A DNA stretch of 64,000 bases from NCBI GenBank assembly GCA_032871835.1, contig CM065296.1:878001-942000 (forward strand). The letters are read 5' to 3'. Source of the stretch: Dipteronia dyeriana. Lineage: Eukaryota; Streptophyta; Magnoliopsida; Sapindales; Sapindaceae. Shown here one piece after another: positions 11,090-21,723 of the stretch (positions are counted from its first letter, which is position 1; the number at the start of each line of letters is the position of its first letter). The notes below the pieces were generated by a model that was given only the letters and a program-made list of their open reading frames with translations, was not told the origin of the DNA and made no database searches. The translations under genes and the position numbers were made by a program.

Positions 11090-12235
11090 TTAGAGGTGGA
11101 TTACCTCCATGATTTGTTCCGTCTCATGCTCATGGTAGATTTTCAGCCTTTGTCCATTTACCTTGAAGCTTTCCCTTGTGTCATTTTCAATCTCAACCGT
11201 TCCATATGGGAAAACATGCTTCACAGTATATGGCCCTGTCCATTTGCTCTTCAACTTTCCAGGGAAGAGACGAAGTCTTGAGTTGTACAGTAAGACTTGG
11301 TTACCCATCTGAATGTCCTTCTTCACCAATCGATTATCATGTCATTTCTTACTTTTCTCTTTATAAATCCAGGCATTCTCATAAGCATCTAGACGCATTT
11401 TGTCTAGCTCATTCAACTGGATGAGTCTCTTTACACCAGCAGATCTCATATCGAAGTTTAATGCTTTTACCGCCCAAAAGGCTTTGTGCTCTAACTCAAC
11501 TAGAAGGTGACATGCTTTTCCGAACACCAACTTGAAAGGAGACATGCCGATTGGAGTCTTGAAAGCGGTTCTGTATGCCCATAACGCATCATCTAGCTGT
11601 TTTACCCAATCTTTTCTCTGAACCCCCACGGTCTTCTCTAGAATACTTTTGAGCTCACGGTTCGAGATTTCAACTTGCCCGTTTGCTTACGGATGGTAAG
11701 GAGTGGTCACTCTATGCCTTACACCATATTTTCTTAGCAATGCTTCAAATTGTTTATTGCATAAATTTGAGCCTCTATCGCTCACTATTGCCCTTGGCAT
11801 GCCAAACCGTGAGAAAATGTGTTTCTTTAGAAACTCAGTGACAGTTTTCGCATCACTTGCTGGAGTGGCCACGACTTCAACCCATTTGGACATATAGTCC
11901 ACTGCTACTAGTATGTATTGATTCCTGTGTGAATTTGGAAAAAGGCCCATGAATTCTAGACCCCACACATCAAATAACTCCATCGCCAACAAGAAATTCA
12001 ATGGCATTTCATCCATTTTACTGATGTTTTCGGTTCTTTGGCATCGGTCGCATGCTTCTACAAAGCTTCTAGCATCATGAAAAAGGGTAAGCCATCAGAA
12101 ACCCGACTGAAGAATCTTTCCTGTTGTTCGGATTCCACCAAAATGTCCCCCACACTCTCTGGAGTGACAGTGGCCTAATACGCTATTCATCTCTTCTTCC
12201 GGTAAGCACCTTCTTATCATTCCATCCGCACAAGT
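11090..12235 (-). pseudogene. pol: Element B integrase, broken
   Basis: Zinc-finger remnants precede the core (CDRCQRTE at about 12055). The core reads LFDVWGLEFMGLFPNSHRNQ, where Glu replaces the first catalytic Asp (relatives have IDFMG). It continues to RAIVSDRGSNLCNKQF with the second Asp kept, and then, after an in-frame stop at about 11686, [13 protein letters not shown] with the Glu kept. The C-terminal part has [20 protein letters not shown], then GNQVLLYNSRLRLFPGKLKS and WTGPYTVKHVFPYGTVEIEN, the usual Ty3 C-terminal barrel. Stops or shifts lie near 11686 and 11340, and the last frame ends at 11090. Confidence 0.9.
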
Positions 12236-12799
12236 TCAAAACAACAAAGGCTCATCCCACAAATACCACTTTACTTCATGCAAAAACCTCTTTCTCTGGT
12301 TGTAGTTCATATCAATTGGCATAATAGCACTAGCTAGATAGTTCACATAGTCGGCAAACCATGGAACCATAAGATCTTTTAGAGCAAAGAGTTGCTCATC
12401 TGGAAATTGCTCATTGATTAGAATCAATATCTCTTCATTCTCGTCTCTTTCTAACTTGGATAGGCGGTCTGCTACAAGGTTCTCTGTTCCTTTCTTGTCC
12501 TTGATTTCCAAGTCGAACTCTTGTAGGAGCAAAACCCATCTTATCAATCGAGGCTTCACTTCTTTCTTGTTCAACAAATACTTGATGACTATATGATCTG
12601 TGCACACGATGACCTTTGATTCTACCAAGTACGATATAAATTCGTCAAATGCAAACACTATAGCCAAAAGCTCATTTTCTGTTGTTGCATAATTGACTTG
12701 GGCATCATTCAAGGTTTGGCTTGCATAGTAGATCATATGAAAGCCTCTTCTTTTTTCGTTGCCCCAAAACTGCTCCCACTGTAAAATCACTTGCATCAC
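12236..12799 (-). pseudogene. pol: Element B RNase H
   Basis: The domain begins with [14 protein letters not shown] just upstream (about 12800), and this frame continues [20 protein letters not shown], then [28 protein letters not shown] and [11 protein letters not shown]. The four acidic residues expected for the Ty3 RNase H active site appear present. A frame change lies at about 12770 inside the first block. The downstream segment [20 protein letters not shown] leads into the integrase zinc-binding region. Confidence 0.88.
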
Positions 12800-13690
12800 A
12801 CATCAATTCGAACGACAAACTCCAATCTGGGGCAGAAATGATTGGAGCCGATGTAAGTTCTTTCTTCAAAAGGCTAAAAGCTATATGACACCCTGTATCA
12901 AATATGAAAGGTGAATCTTTCATCAATAAAGTACACAAGGGCATCAAATTTTTTGAGAAGTCTCTGATGAAGCGCTTGTAAAACCCGGTGTGACCCAAAA
13001 AAACTCCTAATGCCTTTAACTGACACCGGAGGTGGTAGCTACTCTATCACTTCAGTCTTTGCTCTATCCACTTATATCCCTTGGCTTGAAATTCGATGAC
13101 CGAGCACTATCCCTTCTTTCACCATAAATAGGCAATTCTCCCAATTGAGAACAAGGTTCGTTTCTTCACATCTCTCCAATATAAATGTCAAGTTCTTTAA
13201 ACAATTGTCAAAGGACGTCCCAAAACCAAGAAGTCATCCATAACGACTTTTATAAACTTTTCCACCATATCGGAGAATATTGCCGTCATACACCTCTGAA
13301 ACGTAGCCAGAGCATTACATAACCCAAATGGCATTCTTATGTAGGCAAATGTTCCATAAGGACATGTGAATGTGGTCTTTTCCTGGTCTTCGGGGCCAAT
13401 GGGGATTTGGTTATATCCTGAATAACTATCAAGGAAACAGTAGTATTCGTGTCCCGCCAATTTTTCCTTATAGCACTATTCAGCTTCCGGTAGCCTATAC
13501 ACACTCTCCATCATGAAATCTTTAGGATGGGAATCAACTCGTTATTGGCATTTTGTACTAAGGTGATCTCACCCTTCGTTGGCACTACCTGAACCGGGCT
13601 CACTCACGGACTATCCGAAATTGGATATATGATTCTTGCATCTAGAAGTTTTAAGATCTCTGCCTTTACTACCTCCTTCATGTTTGAGTT
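12800..13690 (-). pseudogene. pol: Element B reverse transcriptase, deleted and frameshifted
   Basis: Residual N-terminal motifs MKEVVKAEILKLLDARIIYP and VSPVQVVPTKGEITLVQNAN are read on the minus strand at about 13690-13540, then RVCIGYRKLNSAIRKN. A short deletion of about ten residues follows before LAGHEYYCFLDSYSGYNQIP. Fingers and palm continue with KTTFTCPYGTFAYIRMPFGL, then VVMDDFLV, the YxDD-type catalytic box with Met in place of Tyr, typical of this lineage. Next come GHTGFYKRFIRDFSK and the thumb. The protease C-terminal tail joins directly to the RT segment near 13690, implying loss of the RT N-terminus. Confidence 0.88.
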
Positions 13691-14680
13691 CAATCAAGCT
13701 AGCAAAGGTGCATCCGTTTCTTTCATTCTTAAAAGTTTATCCACACTTGTATCCATACTCTCCACTCTCAAACAATCATCTACTGGATCCGGCTTCTTCA
13801 CAATTTTAACCATATCAAATACTAACTTTTCCTCACCAACTCTTAAAGTCATCTTATCATCCCTTAAGTCTATCATAGCTCCCGCAGTCTTCAAGAATGG
13901 TCTTTCTAAGAGTAGAGGTACTTCTACATCTTCCTCCATGTCTAAAATCACAAAGTCAACCGGGAAGTATAACTTGTCTACCTTGACCAAAACATCTTCC
14001 ATCACTCCTCTCGGATACTTGATTGATCGGTCCGCTAGTTGCAAGGTGACATAGGTTGGCGTCACTTCTCCAACTCCCAACTTTTGAAAAATTGAGAATG
14101 TTATTAGATTAATGCTAGCTCCCGAGTCAATTAAAGCCTTACTGAATTCTGATGTACCAATGGTACAAAGGATGATGAATTTCCCCGGATCCTTCAATTT
14201 GGGTAGTATAGCACTACATTCTTCCGTCAATGTCACCGTTTCAAACTCTTCTAGCTTCCTTTTGTTAGAAAGAAACTCCTTCAAGAACTTCACTTAAGTC
14301 GGCATCCGTGCTAGAGCTTTGGTAAACGGGATGTTGATGTGCAGTTTTTTTGAACATTTCTAAGAACTTTGCAAAGCTCTGAGCATCCTTATGCTTTCTC
14401 AGCCTTTACAGATATGGAATAAGTGGAACATATGTTTTGACTTGTGGAGGTGTTGGTGGCTCACTTTCTTGATCCTTTTCCAAGATCACTTTCTCATTTC
14501 TCAACTCTTCATTCTTATCAACCTCTACTTCCTCTCTATCTTCAATCACAACCGCCTCTCTTACCCCAAAGTCCTTTGGCAACTCTACATTCTTTCCACT
14601 CCTTAGCGTGATTGCTTGACATTGATCTTTCGGATTGGTGATCATATCGCTGGGAAAGGTCCATTGCTGTCTCACTTGGG
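13691..14680 (-). pseudogene. pol: Element B protease and gag-protease linker
   Basis: The protease frame (14293-13694) contains CTIGTSEFSKALIDSGASIN with the catalytic DSGA, then LQLADRSIKYPRGVMEDVLV, then VDFVILDMEEDVEVPLLLER and PFLKTAGAMIDL. These are the landmarks of a Ty3/Athila retropepsin of about 120 residues, complete apart from the disrupted start. The upstream segment 14675-14406 (QCQAITLRSGKNVELPKDFG) is the variable acidic linker between gag and protease; a stop and a frame change separate it from the protease. The protease would cut the gag-pol polyprotein as a homodimer. Confidence 0.88.
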
Positions 14681-14693
14681 CTCCCCTGGCTAA

Positions 14694-16057
14694 CTAACCG
14701 ACTTGCATCTCTAAATTTTTAATGGAGGCTTGGTTGTACTGCGATATCTGGTCCATCTTAGCATCGAGCTTCTTAAGTGTGGCATCTTGGGTGTCCATAC
14801 GGCCGTCTATCTTTACCAAGTACTTGGAAAGAAGATCTTCAATTCCTGGCTTCCTTTCATCCTCAAAGGCTCGATTCTGGTTTTGAAGACTAGGATTCTG
14901 TCGGTTGTAAACCTGAAGTTGCTGTTGGTTGTCAAAGCCTAGAGGTTGTCTCTGGATTAAATTCTGTTGTGGTTGCGGTTGTTGTTGTTTGTTATCCTTC
15001 CACGAGAAATTTGGATGGTTCCTCCATCCTGGGTTATACGTGTTTGAATAGGGATTATTCTGAGGATTCTGAGTTGCTTGTTGACTGTTGAAGTTTCTGT
15101 TATATCCAACGAAAGCTACTTGATTTGACGAATCTAAAGCAAAGGGGTTCCCATCCTGACATTCGGAACTAATATATGGTTCTGAACATAGTTCACAGTA
15201 AGCAACTATAGCATGACTACTCCCCGCACTCATCCTATTCATTTGCTTAGTAAGTGTTTCAAACTGAGCCTTCACACTTGTCATTTTGTCAACCTCGAGG
15301 ATGCTAGGACCCTTTTTCAACACCTGTCTTTCTTCCCCCCAATGGCTATTATTATTGGCCATTCCTTCTATGAAATCATAGGCCACATCTGTTGTCTTGG
15401 TCATAAGCGACCCTCCTGAAGCTGCATCCATAAAATTCCTAGTTGGTTCTTAGATTCCATTGTAAAAGGATTGCAAAATCTGCCATTTTGCCAATCCATT
15501 GTGTGGACACTTCCTAATCAACTTCTTGAATCTCTCCCATGATTCATAGAGATTCTCCTTATCAAATGCCACAAAGGAAGTTATGTCGTTCCGAAGGCTA
15601 GCAGCTTTTCCCGGAGGGAAATACTTGTTCAGAAACTGTTGAGCCAACTGCTCGAATAATTCAATGGAATCCGGTGGCAATGATTGTAGCCATGCTTTTG
15701 CTCGGTCCTTCAGAGAGAATGGAAACAACTTCAGCTTGATTAAGTTTTTTGTTACTTAATTGTAGCGGAAGGTCTCACATATCTCGTTGAAGTTCTGGAG
15801 ATACTGGTTCGGATCCTCATGTGGATGGCCATATAACTGAATCGTGTTCGCGATCATTTGAATCAAATCTGGCTTGATATCAAAGTTATTAGCTGCAGCT
15901 GTTGGTCTTCTAATGGACGACACATTTTGGTCCAGCCTTGGACTGATAATTTCGTGGAGACTCCTTTGGTCAACTCCATGATATCTACTGGTCCTTGGAC
16001 CAGTTCTGGTTGATCCGCAACTATGGGAGGATTTTGAACATCAGCAGAATTTGCCAT
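14694..16057 (-). pseudogene. gag: Element B gag (Retrotrans_gag family), broken
   Basis: The first ATG at 16057-16055 gives MANSADVQNPPIVADQPELV. The capsid-like core is at 15728-15450 (FPFSLKDRAKAWLQSLPPDS, QQFLNKYFPPGKAASLRNDI, ESWERFKKLIRKCPHNGLAK), a clear Retrotrans_gag domain. Frames change between about 15860 and 15730, and a TAA lies near 15449. The C-terminal part (15431-14694) has a Cys pair in ELCSEP, a Gln/Asn-rich tract (NPGWRNHPNFSWKDNKQQQ), and a helical tail ending at the TAG at 14694. No full CCHC zinc knuckle is visible, which is usual in Athila gag. Confidence 0.9.
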
Positions 16058-16260
16058 TGTTCTATTTCTTCGTTAATTTCGACGATTTCTCCTTACCTTT
16101 CCTTCAATATCTGGATCAAATTGCAAATCTTTCGGACTGTTACTCCTTGTATGTTGGTGCATACAAGAGCAACCTGCCTGAAATGATACAATAAGAAAAT
16201 TTAAAGTAAAACGTTCAAATTAGTTATTACCAAATATTTCCAATATCAAATACAACAAAA

Positions 16261-16278
16261 TCCCCGGCAGCGGCACCA
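16261..16278 (-). other. Primer binding site, element B (tRNA-Asp type)
   Basis: On the minus strand it reads TGGTGCCGCTGCCGGGGA, close to the complement of the plant tRNA-Asp 3' end used by Athila elements (TGGCGCCGTTGCCGGGGA). It lies five bases from the LTR end. The 200 bp between it and the gag start form the leader. Confidence 0.85.
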
Positions 16279-17291
16279 AACTTTGATCGTGTCAAACTAG
16301 GCTTTTTGACTCTCGCAATAGAACGAGGTCAGAATGATAGTATAAAGACAATGTAGGGATCGTTCCCACATGGATAAAGATTATGATTACTGGAATTAAA
16401 AGGCTTGCTAACTATTTGAACAATCTAAAACATGAGTTTCCAAGAGTTGCAATAAAGTAAATTAACTCAAACACAAACTAAATTATCTAACTCAACACTT
16501 ATAGAAATGTATGGAAAACATATTAGAACTCGAATCCGCTTCAACCCTCCCAATAGCACACTTGACTCATTTGACACCTAATTCGTGTGTGTGTACATGC
16601 TATAGATTCGTATTCCCTAAACAAATCTCTAACCCCTCTCGATGTATTTAGAGATAGTATCTATATATACCCGAAATCTTTCTCAAGCAATCCGGACAAT
16701 ATATATAGATATGTTAAGCAATTTGGAATACAAATTGAACCCTATACACTAGCCTAGTGGTTCTAGCACTTTCTAGTCAAACATAGTGAACATTTATCTA
16801 AGATTTGTCAAATGCATCTCCTCTTGGTACTTAGCATCCAACCATAGATCGATTACAAAATGATCAATTAAGCAAAAGCCTTAAGCATTCAAAACATCCA
16901 TATAGCTTCACAAGCACAAAAATAGGGAAATCAAAGAGTCTATCACAAATGAATCTAGGGTTAAACATCATCTTGTTCTAACATAAGAATAATTAGCTCA
17001 TTCTATACAAAAATAAACAATAGATGAGCTAACATCAATACAAATCATGAATCAATATAAAGAAACAAAAGAATAGAAGAGTTGAAGAGATAAAACTAAG
17101 TTGTAGATTCAATCTCTTGTAGCTTGAGCTTCCCTAGCTTCTTTGGATCAACCAAACCTTGCCCTAGCTGATCAAATCTTGAAGAACTCGGTCCATAAAT
17201 GAAGAGAGAACCTCCAAAATGTGAAGAAGCAGAGCTGGTCTGGTGTGTTGATGATTTCCTAGATCCCCTTTCTCTCTCCTCTATCTCTTTA

Positions 17292-17299
17292 CTTTATAG
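17292..17299 (-). promoter_or_regulatory. TATA box in element B LTR
   Basis: The minus-strand sequence is CTATAAAG in the context TTACCTATAAAGTAAAGAG, a canonical plant TATA box. It lies about 155 bp downstream of the hairpin array and is followed by a purine-rich then pyrimidine-rich leader. It is the likely core promoter for genomic RNA. Confidence 0.6.
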
Positions 17300-17454
17300 G
17301 TAACAAGAAACCCCCTCCCCTCTGTGTAGGAGGGTCCCAAAGACATCCTCTCAGCCTTTAGGAACATCCCCCATCAATTTTTAATCATAGATAAGAGAGG
17401 GGGTCCTACAATAAAGCACCTACTCTGTTCGCGAAACAGAGTATTCAAGATCTG

Positions 17455-17810
17455 CTGTTAAGTGCGGTTCGATGTGCGGTTCACTTCGACACATCGTACC
17501 GCACACCAGTTTAATTTAGGAGGCTGAATTCATACGTGGTACGAAGTGCGGTACGCGTTTCCTTTTGGTGCGGTACGTGTACCGCACTTGAAGCTTTCTA
17601 TAATTTCGCCTGCCATCCCACGCGGTACGAAGTATGATTCTCTTCGACGCAGCATACCGCACTGATTTCTGATGTCCTCCTGCGCGGTACACTTCGACAC
17701 GGTGTACCGCGCTTACTTCTAGTGTTTCTGTTGTCCTTCTGCGCGGTATGAAGTGCGGTACACACTTCCTTCTAGTGCGGTTTGCGTACCGCACTTGTCG
17801 TTCCAAATCG
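17455..17810 (-). repeat. GC-rich hairpin array in U3 of element B LTR
   Basis: At least four imperfect units of about 75-85 bp are built on inverted repeats of GTGCGGTAC and GTACCGCAC. Position 17568-17587 is a near-perfect 20-bp palindrome, GTGCGGTACGTGTACCGCAC. The block is much richer in G+C than its A+T-rich surroundings. A near-identical unit recurs at 10782-10837 ahead of ORF3. It could act as an enhancer or form hairpin RNA. Confidence 0.8.
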
Positions 17811-17860
17811 AGCTTAAACCTTCTTTTTCGCTCAGAAAACTCCCGGTTCCGCACAATGAT

Positions 17861-18243
17861 AACTCCTGGTTGGAGAGGATCTGTTTAAGCATTAAGAACT
17901 TTAAAAGATAGAGTTTGCAAAGAAAACGAGAGCAAAACTTGACAAAATAACGGGGTACGTAAAGCATGAAAAACGAGCTTATCAATGACATTATTGGATT
18001 TTCAAAAATATAATAATTTAGGATGTACATACCTTTTTTAGAGGGTGCAAATATCATTACTCTTAGCTTTTAGGTTTTAAGCCCGTGATTTTGTGTCTTA
18101 TATAAAAGTGTCCAATTTATTTTTATTTTTTTTCTAAAAATAAGTCCAGTAACAAATAAACAATTTTTTTTTGCCACAAACCTCTAAAATGTCAGGGCTG
18201 ACCGTGAACTATAGTAATTTTGCACATGGATAGCAATCGGTGA
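17861..18243. other. Intergenic stretch, nothing recognised
   Basis: A+T-rich sequence without a coding-like frame or obvious repeat. The outermost part of the element B LTR may extend into its beginning. Confidence 0.5.
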
Positions 18244-18261
18244 CTATATGGTATTGTTGCA

Positions 18262-18350
18262 TTTTTTTTAGAAGTATTTGGGAGAACTCGAACCCGCAAC
18301 TTCGTGGTGCAGGTGTGATGAGTTTACCACTAGATCACTCTTATCTCGTC
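18262..18350 (-). mobile_element. Short tRNA-derived SINE with 18-bp target duplication
   Basis: The 89-bp body on the minus strand starts GACGAGATAAGAGTGATCTA, has an A-box-like ATCTAGTGGTAAACTC and a B-box GGTTCGAGTTC about 42 bp downstream, and ends in a run of A. It is flanked by CTATATGGTATTGTTGCA (18244-18261) and the same sequence with one change (18351-18368), so 17 of 18 bases match. Pol III boxes, an A tail and long target duplications together are diagnostic of SINE retroposition by L1-type machinery. Its length is at the short end for plant SINEs. Confidence 0.85.
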
Positions 18351-18368
18351 CTATATGGTGTTGTTGCA

Positions 18369-19094
18369 AGTAGTAAATGATTGATAAATTACATTAACTA
18401 TTGTGAAACTGTCACAACCAATATCTTCTTTTTTCCTATGTTCACATTTTTGTTTGTTCACTTCTACTTCTCGTGGTCTGCATCCATATTCCAAACCTAT
18501 GGAAGATGTGTATATACATTCAGAGGCAAAATTATTTGTAAAATCACATCTTGCACCAAAATGGATCGAAATTAAGAATCCAATCTTGAAGACAATAATC
18601 AACAAGATCGATCTGGTATTATAGCAAAAATTGAAATAAAGAAATAAAGATGAAATCATGACCCCAATTTTATGCAGTTTAAAATCTACAAGTGTGGGTT
18701 CCGTCTCCTCTATTGTGGGAGTTCCAAGTGTGGGTTCCGTCTCTTCTATTATAGGAGTAGTAGTCTGGGCTGTGCTAGTAGAGTTATATTTTGCCAGGTC
18801 TCAACAGTTGTAACCTTCAATAAAAAAAAAAAAAAAACATCTACAAGAAGCACTCAATTGAGAATCCTGCTAGCGAAGTGAAGTTGGAGCCTGTGTACAA
18901 CCATACAATATATAATCGTGCCAATTTTCTGAAGGAAATTTTTCTTATAATTACTTGTGAAGATTTCTTCAAATAGTGTCCACTACTAATCTAAATTAAA
19001 GATTCAAAAAAAGACAAAAAAAGACATGGAGAATTCTGTCTATTTTCCAAAGGGAATCATAAAACATTTAAAATTACAAATTAAACTAATACTT
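18369..19094. other. Intergenic DNA with small repeats
   Basis: This holds a 36-bp tandem duplication at 18690-18761 (units starting AAGTGTGGGTTCCGTCTC). A diverged dispersed repeat at about 18884-18983 (GTGTACAACCATACAATATA, then GCCAATTTTCT, then TTTCTTCAA) recurs in direct orientation at 19873-19965. Short frames in this interval show no coding character. Confidence 0.55.
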
Positions 19095-19308
19095 TCAGAC
19101 TTTAGTTTGTTGAGCAGCTTCATTAATTTCATTTATATTCTCAAAACATCTTGCAACAAATTGGGATGACAGCCATCTGCGTGTAATTGTTTCTGTAGTA
19201 ATGTCGTCAATAGGGTGATGGAACGGAGAATTCGAAATGGCAACTTGTGAGTTTTTGCCTTTTGGTTCAGTGCGGTTCATTTTGTTCAGATATCGCCATA
19301 TCGGGGAG
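19095..19308 (-). pseudogene. Possible orphan 3' exon, unrecognised
   Basis: About 70 codons remain open on the minus strand after a plausible splice acceptor (GCAAATAG|CTCC, exon from 19308). They end at a TAG at 19095-19097. The peptide (ANSSPIWRYLNKMNRTEPKG, later DDITTETITRRWLSSQFVAR) has a balanced composition unlike the low-complexity frames around it. I do not recognise a family, and no other exon of such a gene is visible. It could be a fragment of a captured or decayed gene, or chance. Confidence 0.25.
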
Positions 19309-20540
19309 CTATTTGCAATTCGTTAAGTTGGCATGAATAATATTTCACACCTTGAGATTCTCTACTTAGCAGCTCACAGAGATTGATTTATCAATTACAT
19401 CACCATCTCATTTGGTGTCTAATTAGCTCCTTTCTTTTAAATATTTTATTAATTACTTAGAGATAGGATAGGTTTAATTGAGAATAATTATTGTGAAGTT
19501 AAGTTACGGTTTATATCATATGTTTCTATGATAAAGAGAAAATTTCAATATTCGCATATTCCTAAATGCGAATACTATTGCAGTTTGCCCATAATTTTCA
19601 TTGAAATAGATATCAATTAAGTTGTTCATATCCAACATATATATTTGCACAGGGTGGTATAATTCAGAAGATGATATATCATGGAAAAACAGGGTGGTCT
19701 TGTAGTAGATGTTTTGGTTTTGTTTTTTGTTTTTGAGTTTGTTGGGCTGTATTGATTTCTTGTTTTTGATTGTTATTTGGGGGCGTGTTGTATTTGTGTT
19801 TGGGCAGTAGCGTGGGCTTTTTGTGGGGTCTGTAGGCGGTTTTGTTTTTCGGCTCTCCTCAACCTTGTGTATATGAGCCTGTACACAATCATACAATATA
19901 AAATCATGCCAATTTTCTTAGTAGAAGTGAAAATATTTCTTCAAGCAATCTCTACTTTATTTGTAAGTAAATTTTGGCCTTCCCTCTAAACCCAAATTTA
20001 CTTGCTCATGAAAGCAATCAAATCCATTAACTATCTTAATTGATAGGGCGTCTCAATAAATTGACCGATTAATGTAACTTTATAGTAAGAATATTAATTC
20101 AGCTCGATAATGTTTTAGATTCCAATGATATTAAAAAAAAGAAATATTTTTTAATAAAGAAATATTTTTTAAAAAAGAAATGTTTTATATTCCAATATAC
20201 CTTCAAAGTCACCAAAAAAAAAGCCACCAATTAAAAGTTGACAACACTGAAGATAAATAAATTTTTTGAAATTGGAAACATGTAAGATCAAATACACAAC
20301 GCTAGAGTTAATAATTAATCAAGGAAGCTACGTACAGCTTGCAACACTGATTATTAGACTTATAAGACAAGTCCACATTTTTGGATATCAAACTAGATGA
20401 CAGCATGCATGTCTAATGTCTTAATTAACTCAAACTAGCATATATATAGTAGTACAGTATATGTCTTAATTAACTCAAACTCGGGGAAGGTACTCTACAT
20501 CCAGAGTAATATGCTCACCCTGAAAAGTGATTGAACTTGG
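19309..20540. other. Intergenic A+T-rich DNA
   Basis: No coding signal. It contains the second copy of the dispersed repeat (19873-19965), a G/T-rich tract at 19700-19860 on the plus strand, and a short direct repeat ATGTCTTAATTAACTCAAAC at about 20419 and 20461. Confidence 0.5.
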
Positions 20541-20754
20541 CCCCCTCAATCATGTACTGCATCTCTAGTGAGATGCAAAGTGGGTTTTATGCTTGAGGTT
20601 TTATGCTTGAGGCTCTCTCATGAACACCTCCATTCCTATTCATTGTATTTAGGGATTATGAATGAGATGCAACTGATGCATCGAACAAATGTGTACAAAA
20701 AATGCAAGACATACAAACAAAGAGCTTGGATCTCCTAAATATGTTTATGAATCC

Positions 20755-20767
20755 GCTTTGATACCAA
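20755..20767 (-). other. Primer binding site, element C
   Basis: The minus-strand sequence TTGGTATCAAAGC adjoins the LTR end TTTCA. It differs from the plant copia initiator-Met PBS (TTGGTATCAGAGC) by a single base. Confidence 0.8.
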
Positions 20768-20768
20768 T

Positions 20769-21688
20769 TGAAATTAACTAATATGTGTCTAATTAACTTA
20801 GGAGGGTGAGGGGGGTGAGTAGGTTTTAATCGAATCAATTACTTGTCTTTTCAATTAATCAATGTTAATTAAGTTTAAACACCCAACAACAAGCAATCAA
20901 TAAATTCAAGTAAAAGTGCGGAAATTAAAATACACTTGAATTTATGTGGAAACCCTTTGACAAGGGAAAAACCATGGGATTAGCTAATAGCTACGCAATC
21001 GAGCCCTTAGATCCACTGTTTGTAAAACGATTACAACCTACATTGACCATATTGCACCTATATGGCTACTAATACACTTTACCTACAGACATTTAATAGT
21101 GATAATCGACTCTTGCTTGAATTCTACCCACAATAAATACAAGACTTTACTCTTAATAAGAAGAGAGATGCAACCTAAAGTGAATATGAAAAATTCTCTA
21201 AATGCACAAATGTTAGGTTAAGACATTTAGTGCTTATCTAGCTAGGAATTAATGATGTCAATTAAACCAATCCTAGATATCATGTTGCTATATGACATAT
21301 ACAACTTAGCTATATAAAAACAAAGCACACATAGATGCAATAGCTATCACAATACAATAACTCAAACATCAACAATAATCTTAACTTGCAATAAAAATCC
21401 TAATCTAGATGCATACAAGTCATAAATGAGATTTCTTGTTAAGTAAGAATATAAAGATGAATGAGATTGGTGTTTTACTTACCAAGACAAAAATGTTGAT
21501 GAAGACCCATGTTTAGAAACATCCTATATGAAGCTAGATGTTGCTTGAATCATGAAAGAATTATGGGTGATTGGATTTTGTACATTAAAAATGGTTTCTT
21601 GCTTTCTTTCCTTGCAAGTCACTCTTGAGCTCTAAAAGGAATTGATTAGAATGGATTCTAAAGCTTTAAAGAGGCAAGGAAGGGAAAG

Positions 21689-21723
<35 letters not shown>

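Larger units (their letters stand above)
8630..17860 (-). mobile_element. Athila-like Ty3/gypsy retrotransposon B, 3' end cut off by copia A
   Basis: Read on the minus strand, the order is LTR (right end), tRNA-Asp-type PBS, gag, protease, RT, RNase H, integrase, spacer, ORF3. ORF3 after integrase, the Asp-tRNA PBS and the U5 sequence next to it fit the Athila lineage. Copia A has split ORF3, so the 3' LTR lies beyond the left edge of the window. Reading frames are damaged but long, with roughly one stop per several hundred bases. The right boundary (start of the 5' LTR) is uncertain, because without the partner LTR no TG/CA terminus or target duplication can be proved. Confidence 0.88.
16284..17860 (-). 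repeat. 5' LTR of element B (outer boundary approximate)
   Basis: The inner end is firm: minus-strand ...GACACGATCA followed by the PBS. The U5 signature GTGGGAACGATCCCTACA and GCGAGAGTC near this end is typical of Athila LTRs. A TATA box, a U/C-rich leader and the hairpin array follow in the expected order for U3-R-U5. The outer end is placed near 17860 only because LTR-like sequence fades there; no partner LTR is visible to confirm it. Confidence 0.7.

Noticed and set aside
17516..17854. Arg-rich frames in the hairpin array of element B LTR
   Set aside because: The palindromic DNA creates open frames in several phases; repeated RYTYRTKRK-type strings come from the DNA repeat.
18262..18350. 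A functional tRNA gene
   Set aside because: A and B boxes are present, but no full cloverleaf with acceptor stem can be drawn, and the A tail plus target duplication shows a SINE.
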